Of a stretch of DNA of 64,000 nt, positions 33,814-44,984 are shown one piece after another (the stretch's first letter is position 1; every line of letters starts with the position of its first letter). The translations under genes and the position numbers were made by a program. Location of the stretch: NCBI GenBank assembly GCA_033439265.1, contig JAVTVX010000012.1, positions 11,637,001-11,701,000 of the forward strand. Reading direction: 5' to 3'. Under the pieces are notes generated by a model. That model was not told the DNA's origin. It was given only the letters and a program-made list of their open reading frames with translations, and did no database searches. Source of the DNA: Dillenia suffruticosa (Eukaryota > Streptophyta > Magnoliopsida > Dilleniales > Dilleniaceae).

Positions 33814-35568
33814 AATATTTACTATTAAAATAACGGATGTGAAAGATAGTAAAATTATTTATCTTTCATGATAAAAGGATGGTAACATTTACTATTAAGC
33901 TAACGACACTAGTCGAATTAACAGATAAGAGGATATAATAACATTTATTATATAACCACAATAAAATATAGTAATATTTACTATAAAATAGTAACATTTA
34001 CTATTATAATAACGGATGTGAAACGTACTAAATTTATTTATCTCTCATGATGAAATGATACTAATATTTACTATTAAACTAATCATAATAGTCAAATTAA
34101 CAGATAATCGGATATAATAATATTTACTATGTAACCATAACAAAATATAATAACATTTACTATAAAATAATAATATTTACTATTATAATAATGGATGTGA
34201 ATGATAGTAAATTTATTTGTCTCTCATGATAAAATGATAGTAATATTTACTATTAAACTAAACACAATAGTCAAATTAACAAATAATAACATATAGTAAT
34301 ATTTACTATATAACCATAAAAAAATATACTAACATTTACTATAAAATAGTAACATTTACTATTAAACTAACCACAATAGTCGAACTAACAAATAAGAAAA
34401 TATAGTAACATTTACTATATAACCACAATAAAATATAGTAATATTTATTATAAAATATTAACATTCACTATTATAATAGCGGATGTGAAATTTAGTAAAT
34501 TTATTTGTCTCTCATGATAAAATGATAGTAACATTTACTATTAAATTAACTAGAATAGTTCAATTAACAGATAGTAACATATAATAATATTTACTATGTA
34601 ATCACAATAAAATATAGTAACATTTACTATAAAATAGTAACATTTACTATAAAATAGTAACATTTACTATTATAATAAGTTGACACATTTATAAATCACA
34701 TTGTAGTAAACTACTAATATAGTACCGTCGGTTTTTATATAGTACAATATAATATAATATAATATAGCAATATTTACTACTAGTTATATAGTAATATAGT
34801 AGTATATAGTACAATAAACTACCGGCATGGGGCATGAACTGCCGGTTTTAATATTAATTTATTTCAATTCATAGTTAATTTAACAATATACTATTTTAAC
34901 ATTTCAATTTTAATATTTCAACGAAAACTTCATAGTATAATTTACTATTAAAGTAATTACAATAGTCAAATTAACAGATAATAAAATATAGTAACATTAA
35001 CTATATAATCACAATAAAATATAGTAACATTTATTATAAAATAGTAATATTTACTATTATAATAACGGATGTGAAAAAATAGTAAATTTATTGTCTCTCA
35101 TGATAAAAAAATAGTAACATTTACTATTAAACTAACCACAATAGTCGAATTAACAGATAATAAGATATAGTAACATTTACTATACCATAGTAAAATATAG
35201 TAACATTTACTATAAAATATTAATATTTACTATTATAATAACGGATATGAAACGTAGTAAATTTATTTATCTCTCATGATGAAAGGATAATAATATTTAC
35301 TATTAAACTAACCACAATAGTCAAATTAACATATAATCAGATATAGTAACATTTACTATATAATCACAATAAAATATAGTAACATTTATAATATAATTAT
35401 AATATTTACTATTATAATAACGAATGAGAAAGTTAGTAAGTTTATTTGTCTCTCATGATAAAATTATAGTAACATTTACTATTAAGCTAACCACAATACT
35501 CGAATTAACAGATAATAACATATAGTGATATTTATTATGTAACCACAATAAAATATAGTAACATTTAC
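33814..35568. repeat. AT-rich satellite-like array, about 177-bp period
   Basis: Built from TAGTAACATTTACTAT-type cores. A landmark, ATAACGGATGTGAAA with variants, recurs near 33832, 34011, 34189, 34479, 35064, 35240 and 35417. The spacings are about 176-180 bases except for one gap of 290 and a disturbed stretch at 34680-34930 (ACCGGCATGGGGCATGAACTGCCGG). Each period also carries TTATTTGTCTCTCATGATAAAATGATAG and AACCACAATAGTC. Confidence 0.85.
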
Positions 35569-36132
35569 TGTAACACCGACACCTCGGTGTACTCACCATT
35601 ATACTCCTCTTCATTTTATATATAATATTACTCATGTTTCTATATAAAAAATTCACTAAGAAATTTTTCCGCTAAAACCGTCCTCGAAAAATTTCGACCC
35701 AAAAATCGTCGGAAATTCAAATTTCCAAAATGACCATCGATGGTCCAAAAATAATGAGAATGACTCTAGAGTGTATATATAAAAAAAAACCCCCAAATTT
35801 GGATAGAGTTTGCGTCGTGAGGTTAAATCGTAAATTTTTCATAAAATCGCCGGTAAAACCCTAACCGGCTCGGATGTGACTCGGCAAGACTAAACGACCA
35901 CGTTTTGATGCGAGGTAAATTAAATTAGGCTTAAAACTAGTTTTTGGGTCCAACTTAAAATTATAAAAAAAAAAAAAATTGGGGTTAAAATGTAATTTTT
36001 ATAAGTCAAGTGACTTATTTGCAATTAACCAAAAGTTGAAATATTTGGCAAATGACCCTTCCCTCCCAAAAATGTGACAAGCAAGGAAGAATAGAGTTGT
36101 GGGTGAGTTGGACGTTCATGGGAAAGAGCGAA

Positions 36133-36173
<41 letters not shown>

Positions 36174-39100
36174 ATTTTTTTTTGGGTTTTGAGAGGAAAG
36201 TCTAAGGGTGGAGATTTAATTGAAAGTTGATGAAGTAATTTGAATCATTGGATTGAGTTAGTGGGAGACAAGACACTATTCATTGAGTTAAATGCATGAG
36301 CTTTCTTGAGAATAAATCAATGGTGAGGATTGACTTGGATTTAGATCAAATTTTGTGAGCCCTTGGATTTGGTTGTTGGGAGTCATAACATTAATGAGGA
36401 GTTGAGTGTAGTGTGAGAAAAGAGTGCTTGTTGTGTTAGAGAGAAGCCAAACCGTGGAAGAGATAAGCCAAATGCTTGTTATGGCCAAACAATCCTAGGG
36501 CCAAGAATTTATCTTGAAATTGTTGGATGGTTGGGATTTAATATAACAACAAAATAAAGGAAATCACTTAGGCTTTCTTTCATTCCCAAAACCGTGAAGT
36601 TCAAGATCCAAGCAAGTTCTCTCATTCTTCTTCCTCTCATGGCCGTGGGTTCAAGGTAAGGGATCCAAAATTTTTCTACCATACCACCCAATTTTTTTTT
36701 TACATAAATCAACTCCTCTCATGTTTAACTACAACATATACAAAAATTAGAGAAAAATGAGGAGTTTTGCTTGGTGAAAATTCAAGAGGACCTTGAGCAT
36801 CACCATTAAAGAAAGGGTATGTTTTCTTTAAACAATGTTTTGAAATTTTGGTGTAGTTTCATCCCTCTCCAACGCTAACACAACATATTTAAATTTGGAG
36901 CCAAAAGGATATGTCATTCTTGGCGAACTTGCGTTGGCCGTGAGCAAGGAACAAGAGGGAAAGAGAGATTTTATGAGGAGGAACCTTGATTGGCCTTGAA
37001 ACATCCAAATTGAGATAAGGAAAGATTCTGCACTTGCTGAAATTTTGAGAGCATTGTTTGAATGTGCAAATGTGATGCTTTGGCATGATTTTTCTAACTT
37101 AGAACCTAGGTAGAACCCAATGAAGCATGAGAGATGTGTGCATAATTTTTATGTGTTGAATTTGTCCTTCATTGTGGGGATTTAAGCGTGCAGAATTTTA
37201 ATGCAAATGTGGTGAGAATTATGTGTGGTTATTGATTTAAATTGATGTTAGAAATGTGCACATGAAGTTGGTTGTGTTGGCTAAGAACTTGGATGATTTC
37301 AATGTGTTTTGGTGTGCAGAAAAATTTGTTTTCAATGCAAATCATATGTACAGAACTTGTACGTGTTTGGCCAAGAAATTGGAAGGAGAAGGAGGTGGAT
37401 AGAGTGCAGAAATTTCTGCACTAAAAAGGAATGAAGGATTTAATGTAACTTTGAAACCTTAAATTTCTGCAAAACAGGGCAAACTAACCAGATTATAGTC
37501 TTTCTATAATAACATTTTCTGCACAAATTCAAATTGAGTGAGGTCATCACCATATGAAAATAGACTTCCATAGCTTTAAAATAAGGTATGATTCTTTTAA
37601 TTCTGAACAGAATCTGATTTTTAGTGATTTTTCAAAGTTAGATGATCTGCAGAGAAATACACTGTTCTGTCCTGTTCTGGCCGTGGGGTTGTTCTCAATT
37701 TTGAGGTGTCTTCTGGTCTGAATCAATCTGAGCCCTAGTTATGAAATTTGTAGATCTATGTCTTGTCTTTATTTGGAGATAAGAAACATGTGATTTTGAT
37801 ATGTGTGGTGGAAGTAATGGTCTGTTTTCCATGACTGTGCAGAATTGAAATTTCGCAGTCAAGTTTATTTGGAATAAAATTCTATGTCTTTGTGTGATTG
37901 AATTAGATTTAAGCTAAAAATGAAAAGAATGGAAGTTTTATAGTTAGTATGGGTGTACCAGGTATTATGACAAATTGTGTCCTACTTTAGTAAGTGATTT
38001 GGAATATAAAGAGTGTATGAACACATACTTTGTATTGCTATTGTAGTGATACACCGACGATCGATCGAGTTGAACATATTTTTGACATGTTGTGGTGTTT
38101 TTAGGGAGTGTCATACCCTCCCATATACAGTGAGTGAGACTCTAATCTCATGCACGAAAACTGAAACTTGATTTTGTCATGTTTTCAACAAAACATACTT
38201 TGATGTGTATGACTCGTCATGTACTTCTAGATTTTAAATTTGTTTTGCGACTATTGGAGTGTCGTGAACTGATGTTTTCTATGAATATGTATCCATAAGT
38301 TGATTCAACTAAAATGGTGTCATATTTTATGATTTTCACCTGTTTATTTTCATATGATCTAATATGGCATATTTATTGAGCACTATAGTTTTTATATCAT
38401 TGATATGATTGTTATGATCAGATTGAGTCCTAAGAGGATGACTATAGCTATGGGGGACGTTTGTTATGACGCCGAGTATGCGTCTGGGTACACTTGGTGC
38501 GGAGGTACCCGTAAACGTCCGGTATATGGGTATTGGCACAGCTAGTTGAACCCATAAAGGGGACGACATGTGTGATACTACTATCTAGTACCGGGCGGGT
38601 GAAGCTCATAGCCAACGTTAGGGTAGAGAGCGACTTTTGAATATTTATGCATAATAAAACCCCAGATGCGCTTGTCATTGGTTATGGTTGACCTTTGTCA
38701 TGATCATATTCAGCTTGCTCTAAAAATATTTGATTTTGAATAGATGCATATATGTATGATACCGTGTGATGGACTGATGAATTCATTTTACTGAACATAC
38801 ATGTTTTACTACGAAATGTAAATTATTGTTGACGAATAATCATGTTTGATACTTCAATGGTTCACACATATTATTTATGTTTGATATTGATCCCCTCACT
38901 CACTGGGTATCTTCCTTGATACTCACCCCTCTCTTTTCCTTTCTTAGACAGGGTTATTGTGATAGAGCAACGCGTCGGGCTCTAAACGTCTTTGTCGCGT
39001 ATTTGTGGATTCACGTATTCACCACGGTGAGATCTAAATTTCATTTGAAATATGAGATCCATGTTGTATATCAACCCTACGAGGTCTTGATATTGAGGTT

Positions 39101-39578
39101 CGTAGATGGACATATACATTTTATGGGATGACTGTATAAATTATTGACATTTAACTGTGAAACTCTCATATTAGTTCATTACCCCTGCATTGAGACACTT
39201 AAAAGCATTTAAATTTTTTACTTGGGAACTTGTTATACACATGCATAAAATTTTAGACCTGCTCGGTATGGTAGCTACTCATGCCTTTTGTTAGGCATGG
39301 CAGTAGAGGTTTGTGGCTAGGACTGCTAGTATTTGTGAAAGCTTTACGTTGTTCTGGTTTGTACGATACAGACTGATTGATATGATTGATTGTGGTTGAA
39401 TATTGTAAGGCCGAGTTGGCCTATTTATTCAGGTGGTAGGATGATCATTCAATATACATGTTGATTTGTATATAGGAGACCTCCGAAATATGGGGAGCTT
39501 TTGTCCGATTTTCTAGAAAACCGAGCTAGCATCTAGGGCAACGGGCAGCTTCTCATGACCCCAGTTTGGGGCGTGACA
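35569..39578 (+). repeat. Gypsy-C 5' LTR
   Basis: 4,010 bp. It is related in reverse complement to the solo LTR at 55194-58434 (shared CTCATGGCCGTGGGTTC-like and GGTCATGAC...GGGGCGTGACA segments) and, at its 3' end, to the LTR starts of Gypsy-A and Gypsy-B. Contains a (GA)n tract at 36140-36170. Small open frames such as 38336-38678 and 38877-39131 show no protein features and are left out. Confidence 0.85.
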
Positions 39579-39585
39579 GTTCTAT

Positions 39586-39597
39586 TGGTATCAGAGC
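39586..39597 (+). promoter_or_regulatory. Gypsy-C primer-binding site (tRNA-Met)
   Basis: Exact TGGTATCAGAGC, seven bases after the LTR end at 39578. Confidence 0.94.
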
Positions 39598-39603
39598 ATC
39601 TAG

Positions 39604-39875
39604 GTTAGAGAAAAGATAGTAATGAAAATCTTCCTAAGTACATTTAAAAGCCTTCAATGCATTAGAGAGTTTCATACAGTCATTTAAAGTCCTATACATG
39701 GCTATAAGTATATAAGTTCATATATTTTAGGGGATTAGATACATGACGCATCTAACCCATTATTTCGCATTCAAATGCCTTGATTCATAATTCAATTTTT
39801 TTAGAGGATTAGTTACTCAGTAACTAACCCTAATCCTTAATTTCTACCTAATAAAAAGGTATTTTTTTTTTGCAG
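39604..39875 (+). other. Candidate leader intron of Gypsy-C
   Basis: CATCTAG|GTTAGAG starts six bases after the PBS. A run of T then TGCAG ends at 39875, four bases before the gag ATG. Length 272 nt, AT-rich. It contains the shared 19-base block at 39665-39683. Splice-like signals only; no transcript evidence. Confidence 0.45.
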
Positions 39876-39879
39876 AATT

Positions 39880-41297
39880 ATGCCACCTAGACGTGGTAGG
39901 CACGGTGCTAGATTTGCACCACCCGAGAGTCCCCCAGTGCCTGATGTACCTAGGGCGCCTGAGACTCCACGAGTACTAGAGGATGCTTTCTCTACTCACG
40001 CACCTTCACCAGCGCCACCCCTAACCTCTCCACTGGCTATTATAGCTGAGATTCCTCCACCACCACTCGACACCTTAAGGCAGTAGCAGGAGTACTACAG
40101 TAGATATGGGGTGCAGATGCCACCACCTCCACCATAGACTCTAACGACTGTACCTGTGGCCGTACCTGCATCTACGCCACCGATTCCTCCTTCGGTGGCT
40201 GGTCTATCCATTTCTAGTCCGATTGATGATACATCGGTTACTTTGAGGCGCATCTATGAGCTTACATAGTTGGTGAAAGAGGCACGACAGTTCAAATGCA
40301 TAAATTTTTCAGGATCTGATGATGCCACAGAGGCGAAACAATGGATTAACAGGACTCACAGGATCCTTACTGATCTGGGGTTGACAGAGGAGCTCAGGTT
40401 GAAAGTTGTTGAGAGACTCCTTGACGGGGATGCTCTCTCGTGGTGGTAGGCTATCTGTGACAGTGCTACACAGACTCTGCGGTAGGAGGACTTTCTACGA
40501 GAGTTCAACTGCAGGTACTTTAGCCCGTTTTAGCAGGTTGCATGAGGACAGAGTTCCTGCACTTACGTTAGGGGACTAGGTCAGTTTTAGAGTTCGAGGC
40601 TGAGCTCAGGAGATTAGCAGCATTTATCCCCGACATGGCTATATCAACTTAAATGAGGTTTAAGTTTGAGAATGGCCTCCATTTGAGTATCAAGAAGTAT
40701 ATGACAGTGACTCCTGCTTTTACACTTTCAGAGGAGATCATTCGAGCTGAGGCTTGGCAAAAAGAGAGTTACCAAAAAAAGAAGAAGAATGGGTCACAGG
40801 GCGGACAGTCTTCGAAGAGGTGTAGAGGTTCTGATGATCACGGAGTGTCTTCTAGCTTCAGACCAGCAGGACCACGACAGGGACCCCAACGACAAGGCTT
40901 TGGGGCACCGCCCCTAATGTCTCTACACAGTCTACCACACAGAGACAGCCTTTCTGTCGCAGATGCGACAATCATCATGCATTTGGAACATGTAGAGTAC
41001 CGGTTACTTGCTTCCAGTATGGGAAGGAAGGTCACATTAGGAGTACCTGCCCAGATTTGGGTCGAGAAGGACATATTTTACGGAGTCATATTGGTGCTTC
41101 TGGCCTAGGCCAGCAGGGGGCACCTACACACTCAACTCTCACAGCTCCTCAGACTGTAGCCAGGAGTAATATAGTGTCAGGACCATCGCGACAGTAGCCT
41201 AGGGCCCAGGCTCGTATATTTGCGATGATACAGGAGAACGCATAGGCAAACCCTGATGTCATTATGGGTAATCCTCCCGCAGACCCCCCAGTATAGG
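39880..41297 (+). pseudogene. Gypsy-C gag with in-frame TAG stops
   Basis: Starts MPPRRGRHGARFAPPESPP with a Pro-rich N-terminus, then a Gly/Pro segment and the gag domain (EAKQWINRTHRILTDLGLTE near 40330-40390). The same frame stays aligned with gag through codon 202 with no indel, yet carries TAG at 40084, 40135, 40267, 40447 and 40483. Four stand for Gln and one for the Trp of the WWEAI block. Later, 40653-40800 reads MRFKFENGLHLSIKKYMTVT. The zinc knuckle near 40960-41055 is CFQYGKEGHIRSTC, with the second Cys changed to Tyr. Ends near 41297. Confidence 0.87.
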
Positions 41298-41459
41298 ACT
41301 TTTGTTGTACTTTCTTAATGAGATCTTGTATATCATGACATCGATGTATAATTTTGACTAGTTAAAGTTTTAGAAGTATAACTAGTTTGATATATATATA
41401 TATATTCGTTCACTTTTTCTTCGCATTTTAAATATCTTCAATTTTTCTTATCCTTAGGT

Positions 41460-42057
41460 ACCATGTAAATATTTGGTATCAACGCCCGTATTCTCATAGA
41501 CACAGTGTCAAATTTTTCTTATGTGAGCAATACATTCGCTCGCCATTTTCATAGGCCTCTCTTGCCAATCGATGAGGAGATCATGGTTATCACTCCTTTT
41601 GGTGAGCATATCATTCGAGATACAATTTATAGAGGCTGCGAGGTCATTACTGAGGAGATAGTATTAGAGGCAGATCTGATTTCACTTCATATCACGGATT
41701 TTGATGCCATCTTAGGGATGGATTAGCTGAGTTTACACCGAGTTTCCGTGGATTATTTCATGCAGGAGGTTGAGTTTCGGAGACCGGACAGCCACCGTTG
41801 GTATTTAGGGGTGAGAGACAGGTATTGTCTCGTTGTGTTATATCAATTATGGAGGCCAGACACATGGTACGCCATGGGTGCACGGCTTACCTGGTTTATG
41901 TCGTTGACACCACAACTGAGGGACCAAAACTTGAGGATGTCCCAGTGGTGCAGGAGTTTCCAGATGTGTTCCCCGAAGAGCTTCCCGGATTACCACCTAT
42001 TCGAGAGTTCGATTTCAAGATTGATCTAGTTCTAGGAACCGCTCCGATGTTTATTTG
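41460..42057 (+). pseudogene. Gypsy-C aspartic protease and linker
   Basis: Begins around ILIDTVSNFSYVSNTFARHF, where DTG has become DTV, then PLLPIDEEIMVITPFGEHII and FDAILGMD followed by TAG in place of the Trp of GMDWL. Frame 41798-42058 carries MVFRGERQVLSRCVISIMEA and the linker [20 protein letters not shown], then a TGA where the Arg of RPYRMAP is expected. 41298-41459 is non-coding spacer with a TA run. Confidence 0.82.
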
Positions 42058-42061
42058 ACCA

Positions 42062-42745
42062 TACAGAATGGCGCCTGCTAAACTAAGATAGCTCAAGGTT
42101 CAGTTGCAGGAACTTTTAGATAATGGTTTTATTCGCCCGAGCACTTCAACCTAGGGTGCTCTGGTATTGTTTATAAAGAAGAAAGATGGTACACTTCAGC
42201 TTTGTGTGGATTACAGATAGATGAACAAAGCCACCATCAAAAATAGATATCCTCTACCATATATTGATGATTTATTTATTCAACTGCAGGGAGCCAGGGT
42301 TTTCTCTAAAATTGATCTCTGTTTGGGTTATCATAGTTGAGGATTCGAGCCAAGGATATACCCAAGATAGCTTTTTGCACCTGATATAGCCACTATGAGT
42401 TTTTAGTCATGCCGTTTGGGTTAACTAATGCCCCAGCTGTTTTTATGGATCTGATGAACCGAGTCTTCCATGACTTCCAAGATCGATTCGTCATCGTATT
42501 TATCGATGACATTTTAGTATATTCACGAAGTGATGAAGATCATGCTCAGCACCTTTGGGTGGTATTGCAAATATTTCGTGAGAAGCAGCTATATGCCAAA
42601 TTTTCGAAATGTAAGTTTTGGCTCAGTTACCGAGATCCATAGTTTTCTCGGTTTAGCCGGGTACTATCACAGATTTGTAGGGGGATTTTCCTGGATAGCT
42701 ACTCTATTATCTAGATTGACCCCAAAGTTTGTTTGGGATGACCGA
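42062..42745 (+). pseudogene. Gypsy-C reverse transcriptase
   Basis: PYRMAPAKL follows the linker stop. LCVDYR is followed by TAG (42218) where RQMNK is expected, and CTRYGHYE has TGA (42382) for Arg. The palm frame 42409-42642 has [20 protein letters not shown] and [20 protein letters not shown], so the catalytic Asp pair is intact, then KLYAKF-like [12 protein letters not shown] frameshift near 42630-42645 precedes [19 protein letters not shown]. Some residues between KCKFWL and HSFLGL (the usual VGFLGHVIS segment) are deleted. Confidence 0.88.
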
Positions 42746-43210
42746 TATGAGGCGACCTTTCAGAGGCTCAAAAAACGGTTGACTTCTGCTCCTATTTTAG
42801 CCTTTCCCATTAGCAGTCTAGAATACATAGTGTACAATGATGCTAGCCAAAACGGATTGAGTTGTGTTCTGATGCAGGATAGTCAGATTATTGCATATGC
42901 CTCACAACAGCTGAAGAAACACGAGGTTAACTACCCGATACATGATTTGGAATTGGCAGCCATAGTCTTTACGTTGAAGATATGGCGACATAATCTTTAT
43001 GGGGTGACTTGCAGAGTATTTACAAATCACAAAAGTTTGAAGTATCTGTTTACGCAAAAGGAATTGAATTTGAGACAGAGGAGTTGGTTAAAGCTCCTCG
43101 AGGATGACAATCATTATTGACTATCATACAGGTAAGGCGAATATTATGGCAGATGGCTTGAGCCGGAAGTCAGCATCATCCTCACAGTCGACAGAGGATG
43201 CATAACTTTC
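42746..43210 (+). pseudogene. Gypsy-C RNase H
   Basis: Frame to 43120: [40 protein letters not shown] then [40 protein letters not shown], and [20 protein letters not shown]. The first catalytic Asp is present (YNDAS) although the preceding Ser is Asn. It continues in another frame with DYHTGKANIMADGLSRKS-like sequence to about 43210. Confidence 0.85.
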
Positions 43211-43319
43211 TTGTTTAGTAGGACTCCGAGTTTTGGGAGTCAGTTTGGCTAGCGATGATAAGGGATTGTTAGTGTTCAGGGAGCGATTTTGTATTCCCAT
43301 TGATACAGATCTCCGTAGG

Positions 43320-43745
43320 GCCATACTTGAGGAGGCACACTCCTCCGCTTATGTATTGCATTCGGGTCGTACCAAGATGTATCGAACCATTTGGGAGAGT
43401 TATTGGTAGCCCAGTATGAAACGGGAGATTACGGATTTTGTGGCTAGGTGTTTAGTTTGCCAGCAGGTGAAGGCCGAGTATCAGCGACCGGCTACAACAT
43501 TGCAGCCCTTACCCATTTATGAGTGGAAGTGGGTTCACATTACTATGGATTTTGTGATAGGGCTACTGCAAACTTCACCACGGCATGATGCTATTTGGGT
43601 GATTGTGGATCAACTACCAAGTCCGCACATTTTCTTCTTATTCACAACGACTATTGTAACATTGAATCTCGGTGTATGCTCATTTTGTCCTCTATATATA
43701 TATGTAAAGTATCTGTATTACCGATTTCAGGTATACCCTATTTTG
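43320..43745 (+). pseudogene. Gypsy-C integrase, N-terminal half only
   Basis: ILEEAHSSAYVLHSG-like zinc-binding start, then YW, TAG (43407-43409, for Trp) and PSMKREITDFVARCLVCQQV, KAEYQRPATTLQPLPIYEWK, HITMDFVIGLLQTS and IWVIVDQ. A frameshift leads to TKSAHFLLIHNDY and then a decayed stretch that still parallels RLHGIPVSIV up to about 43745. The catalytic D...E half is absent; homology switches to LTR-like DNA. Confidence 0.82.
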
Positions 43746-44977
43746 TTAAAAATTGGAACCTTCAAAAAAAAAAAGGAGGAGGAAAATACAGTGTTTTGCC
43801 CAAATCATTGCGTTTCCCCCCAAATTGGATTAGGGCTTTAAGCCTTGATCTCTCTCTTTCCCTTTCTCCCTCTCGCTATCGCTCTCTCTCTTTTCGGCTC
43901 CGCCGCCCTCTCTTCGCTGCTCCTCCTTCCCTCAAGCACAGCCTTCCCGCGAGTGCGCCACAACGCGATCTTCCCCGTGCGAGCTTCCCCGAGCGAGCGC
44001 GCCACAGTGCGAGCTTCCCTGCGCGAGCCTCAACCCGGGAGCGTGCCAGCCCGTGAGCCCACGAGCTCGTAAGACAACTCTTCGAGGTGAATGTCTACTG
44101 CATCCATACATCCTTTTATGCACAACTACCTTGATTTACTAGTATTATATATATTCCATCAATGTATGTGTTGGTGCTTGTTATGCCTATCGCATATTTT
44201 ATTACACTAATACAAATAATTATCTTGATTTACTAGCATTATATGCATTTCATCAGTGCATGTGTTTGTGGTTGTTATGCCAGTTGTGTACTTTGTTAAC
44301 TAGTAATAGTGATAGCCAGTATTGTGTTGAGATCGTCGAGCAAGCAACGGGCTTTGTCGAACATCGTAACACATGCTGACAGCAGCCCATTACTTGCATG
44401 GGAGGATTGTCCATGTATGACATGGAAAGTGTTAGGCTTTTCTGGAAATGAATTCTTAATTGGAGCAATAAGACTGTACTCGTGATTGTGATGGTGGCAT
44501 AAGGTGGAAACGGGTTGTGCCCAGAAGTCAATGTTGTATGCTTGAAATGTATTATTGTTATTACTATTTCATGTATGCTGCTGCTTAATATTTGTTGCAT
44601 TCTTAAATTGAAAACTTTTTCACAGAATTTTACATTCAAAACTTTTTTCACACATACACACACTGATCTCACTGAGTTGTCAAATTCACACAAAAATATT
44701 TACAGACCTTGTAAGAACCAAAGATAAAGAAGCATAGGTTACCTAGTATAAGGAGTGGTTCCCTTTGTTGTAGTGAATATATCTCAGGTAAAAATGGAAT
44801 CCTAAGAGTTGTAATCATTCCCCTGCCAGCTATGTACTCATCAATATGGTTGATTATATGAACAAAAGATCTACTTTTTCACATGTCTTAAGTTGTCTAA
44901 GTGAGTGAGTCCTAGCAAGGCCAAGCGGTCCATCGCTGATGAAGCCTTAGAGAAGGGATAGAATTGGGGCGTGACAC
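43746..44977 (+). repeat. LTR-like fragment fused to Gypsy-C pol
   Basis: 43785-43860 matches the reverse complement of the Gypsy-B LTR hairpin region (GTTTTGCCC, then CCCCCCAAATTGGATTAGGG), followed by CT-rich and GC-rich DNA as in those LTRs. From about 44090 similarity fades. A roughly 95-base unit starting CTTGATTTACTAG is duplicated (44129 and 44224). The end GGGGCGTGACA at 44977 is a typical LTR end. The TGTAAC start is missing, so this is a deletion product or a composite. Confidence 0.55.
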
Positions 44978-44984
44978 AATATGT

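Larger units (their letters stand above)
35569..44977 (+). mobile_element. Gypsy-C: Ty3-gypsy retrotransposon, 3' truncated/mosaic
   Basis: Plus-strand element. The 5' LTR is 35569-39578 (TGTAACACC to GGGGCGTGACA) and the PBS TGGTATCAGAGC is at 39586-39597. gag begins at 39880, followed by protease, RT, RNase H and the first half of integrase. Integrase breaks off near 43745 and is joined to LTR-like sequence that ends GGGGCGTGACA at 44977. The flanks (TTTAC left, CAATA right) do not match, so this is not a simple insertion. Many Gln and Trp codons are TAG. Same broad lineage as Gypsy-A and Gypsy-B. Confidence 0.82.

Noticed and set aside
43655-43661. TGTAACA as the start of a 1.3-kb Gypsy-C 3' LTR
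   Set aside because: The sequence on both sides still parallels the integrase (HNDY before, RLHGIP-like after), so coding homology continues through it to about 43745.
28046-44778. A single CACTA element from CACTACAACGG (28046) to TTGTTGTAGTG (44768-44778)
   Set aside because: The right motif falls inside the LTR-like fragment ending at 44977 and its neighbouring bases do not mirror the left end beyond the last eight or nine; probably chance.
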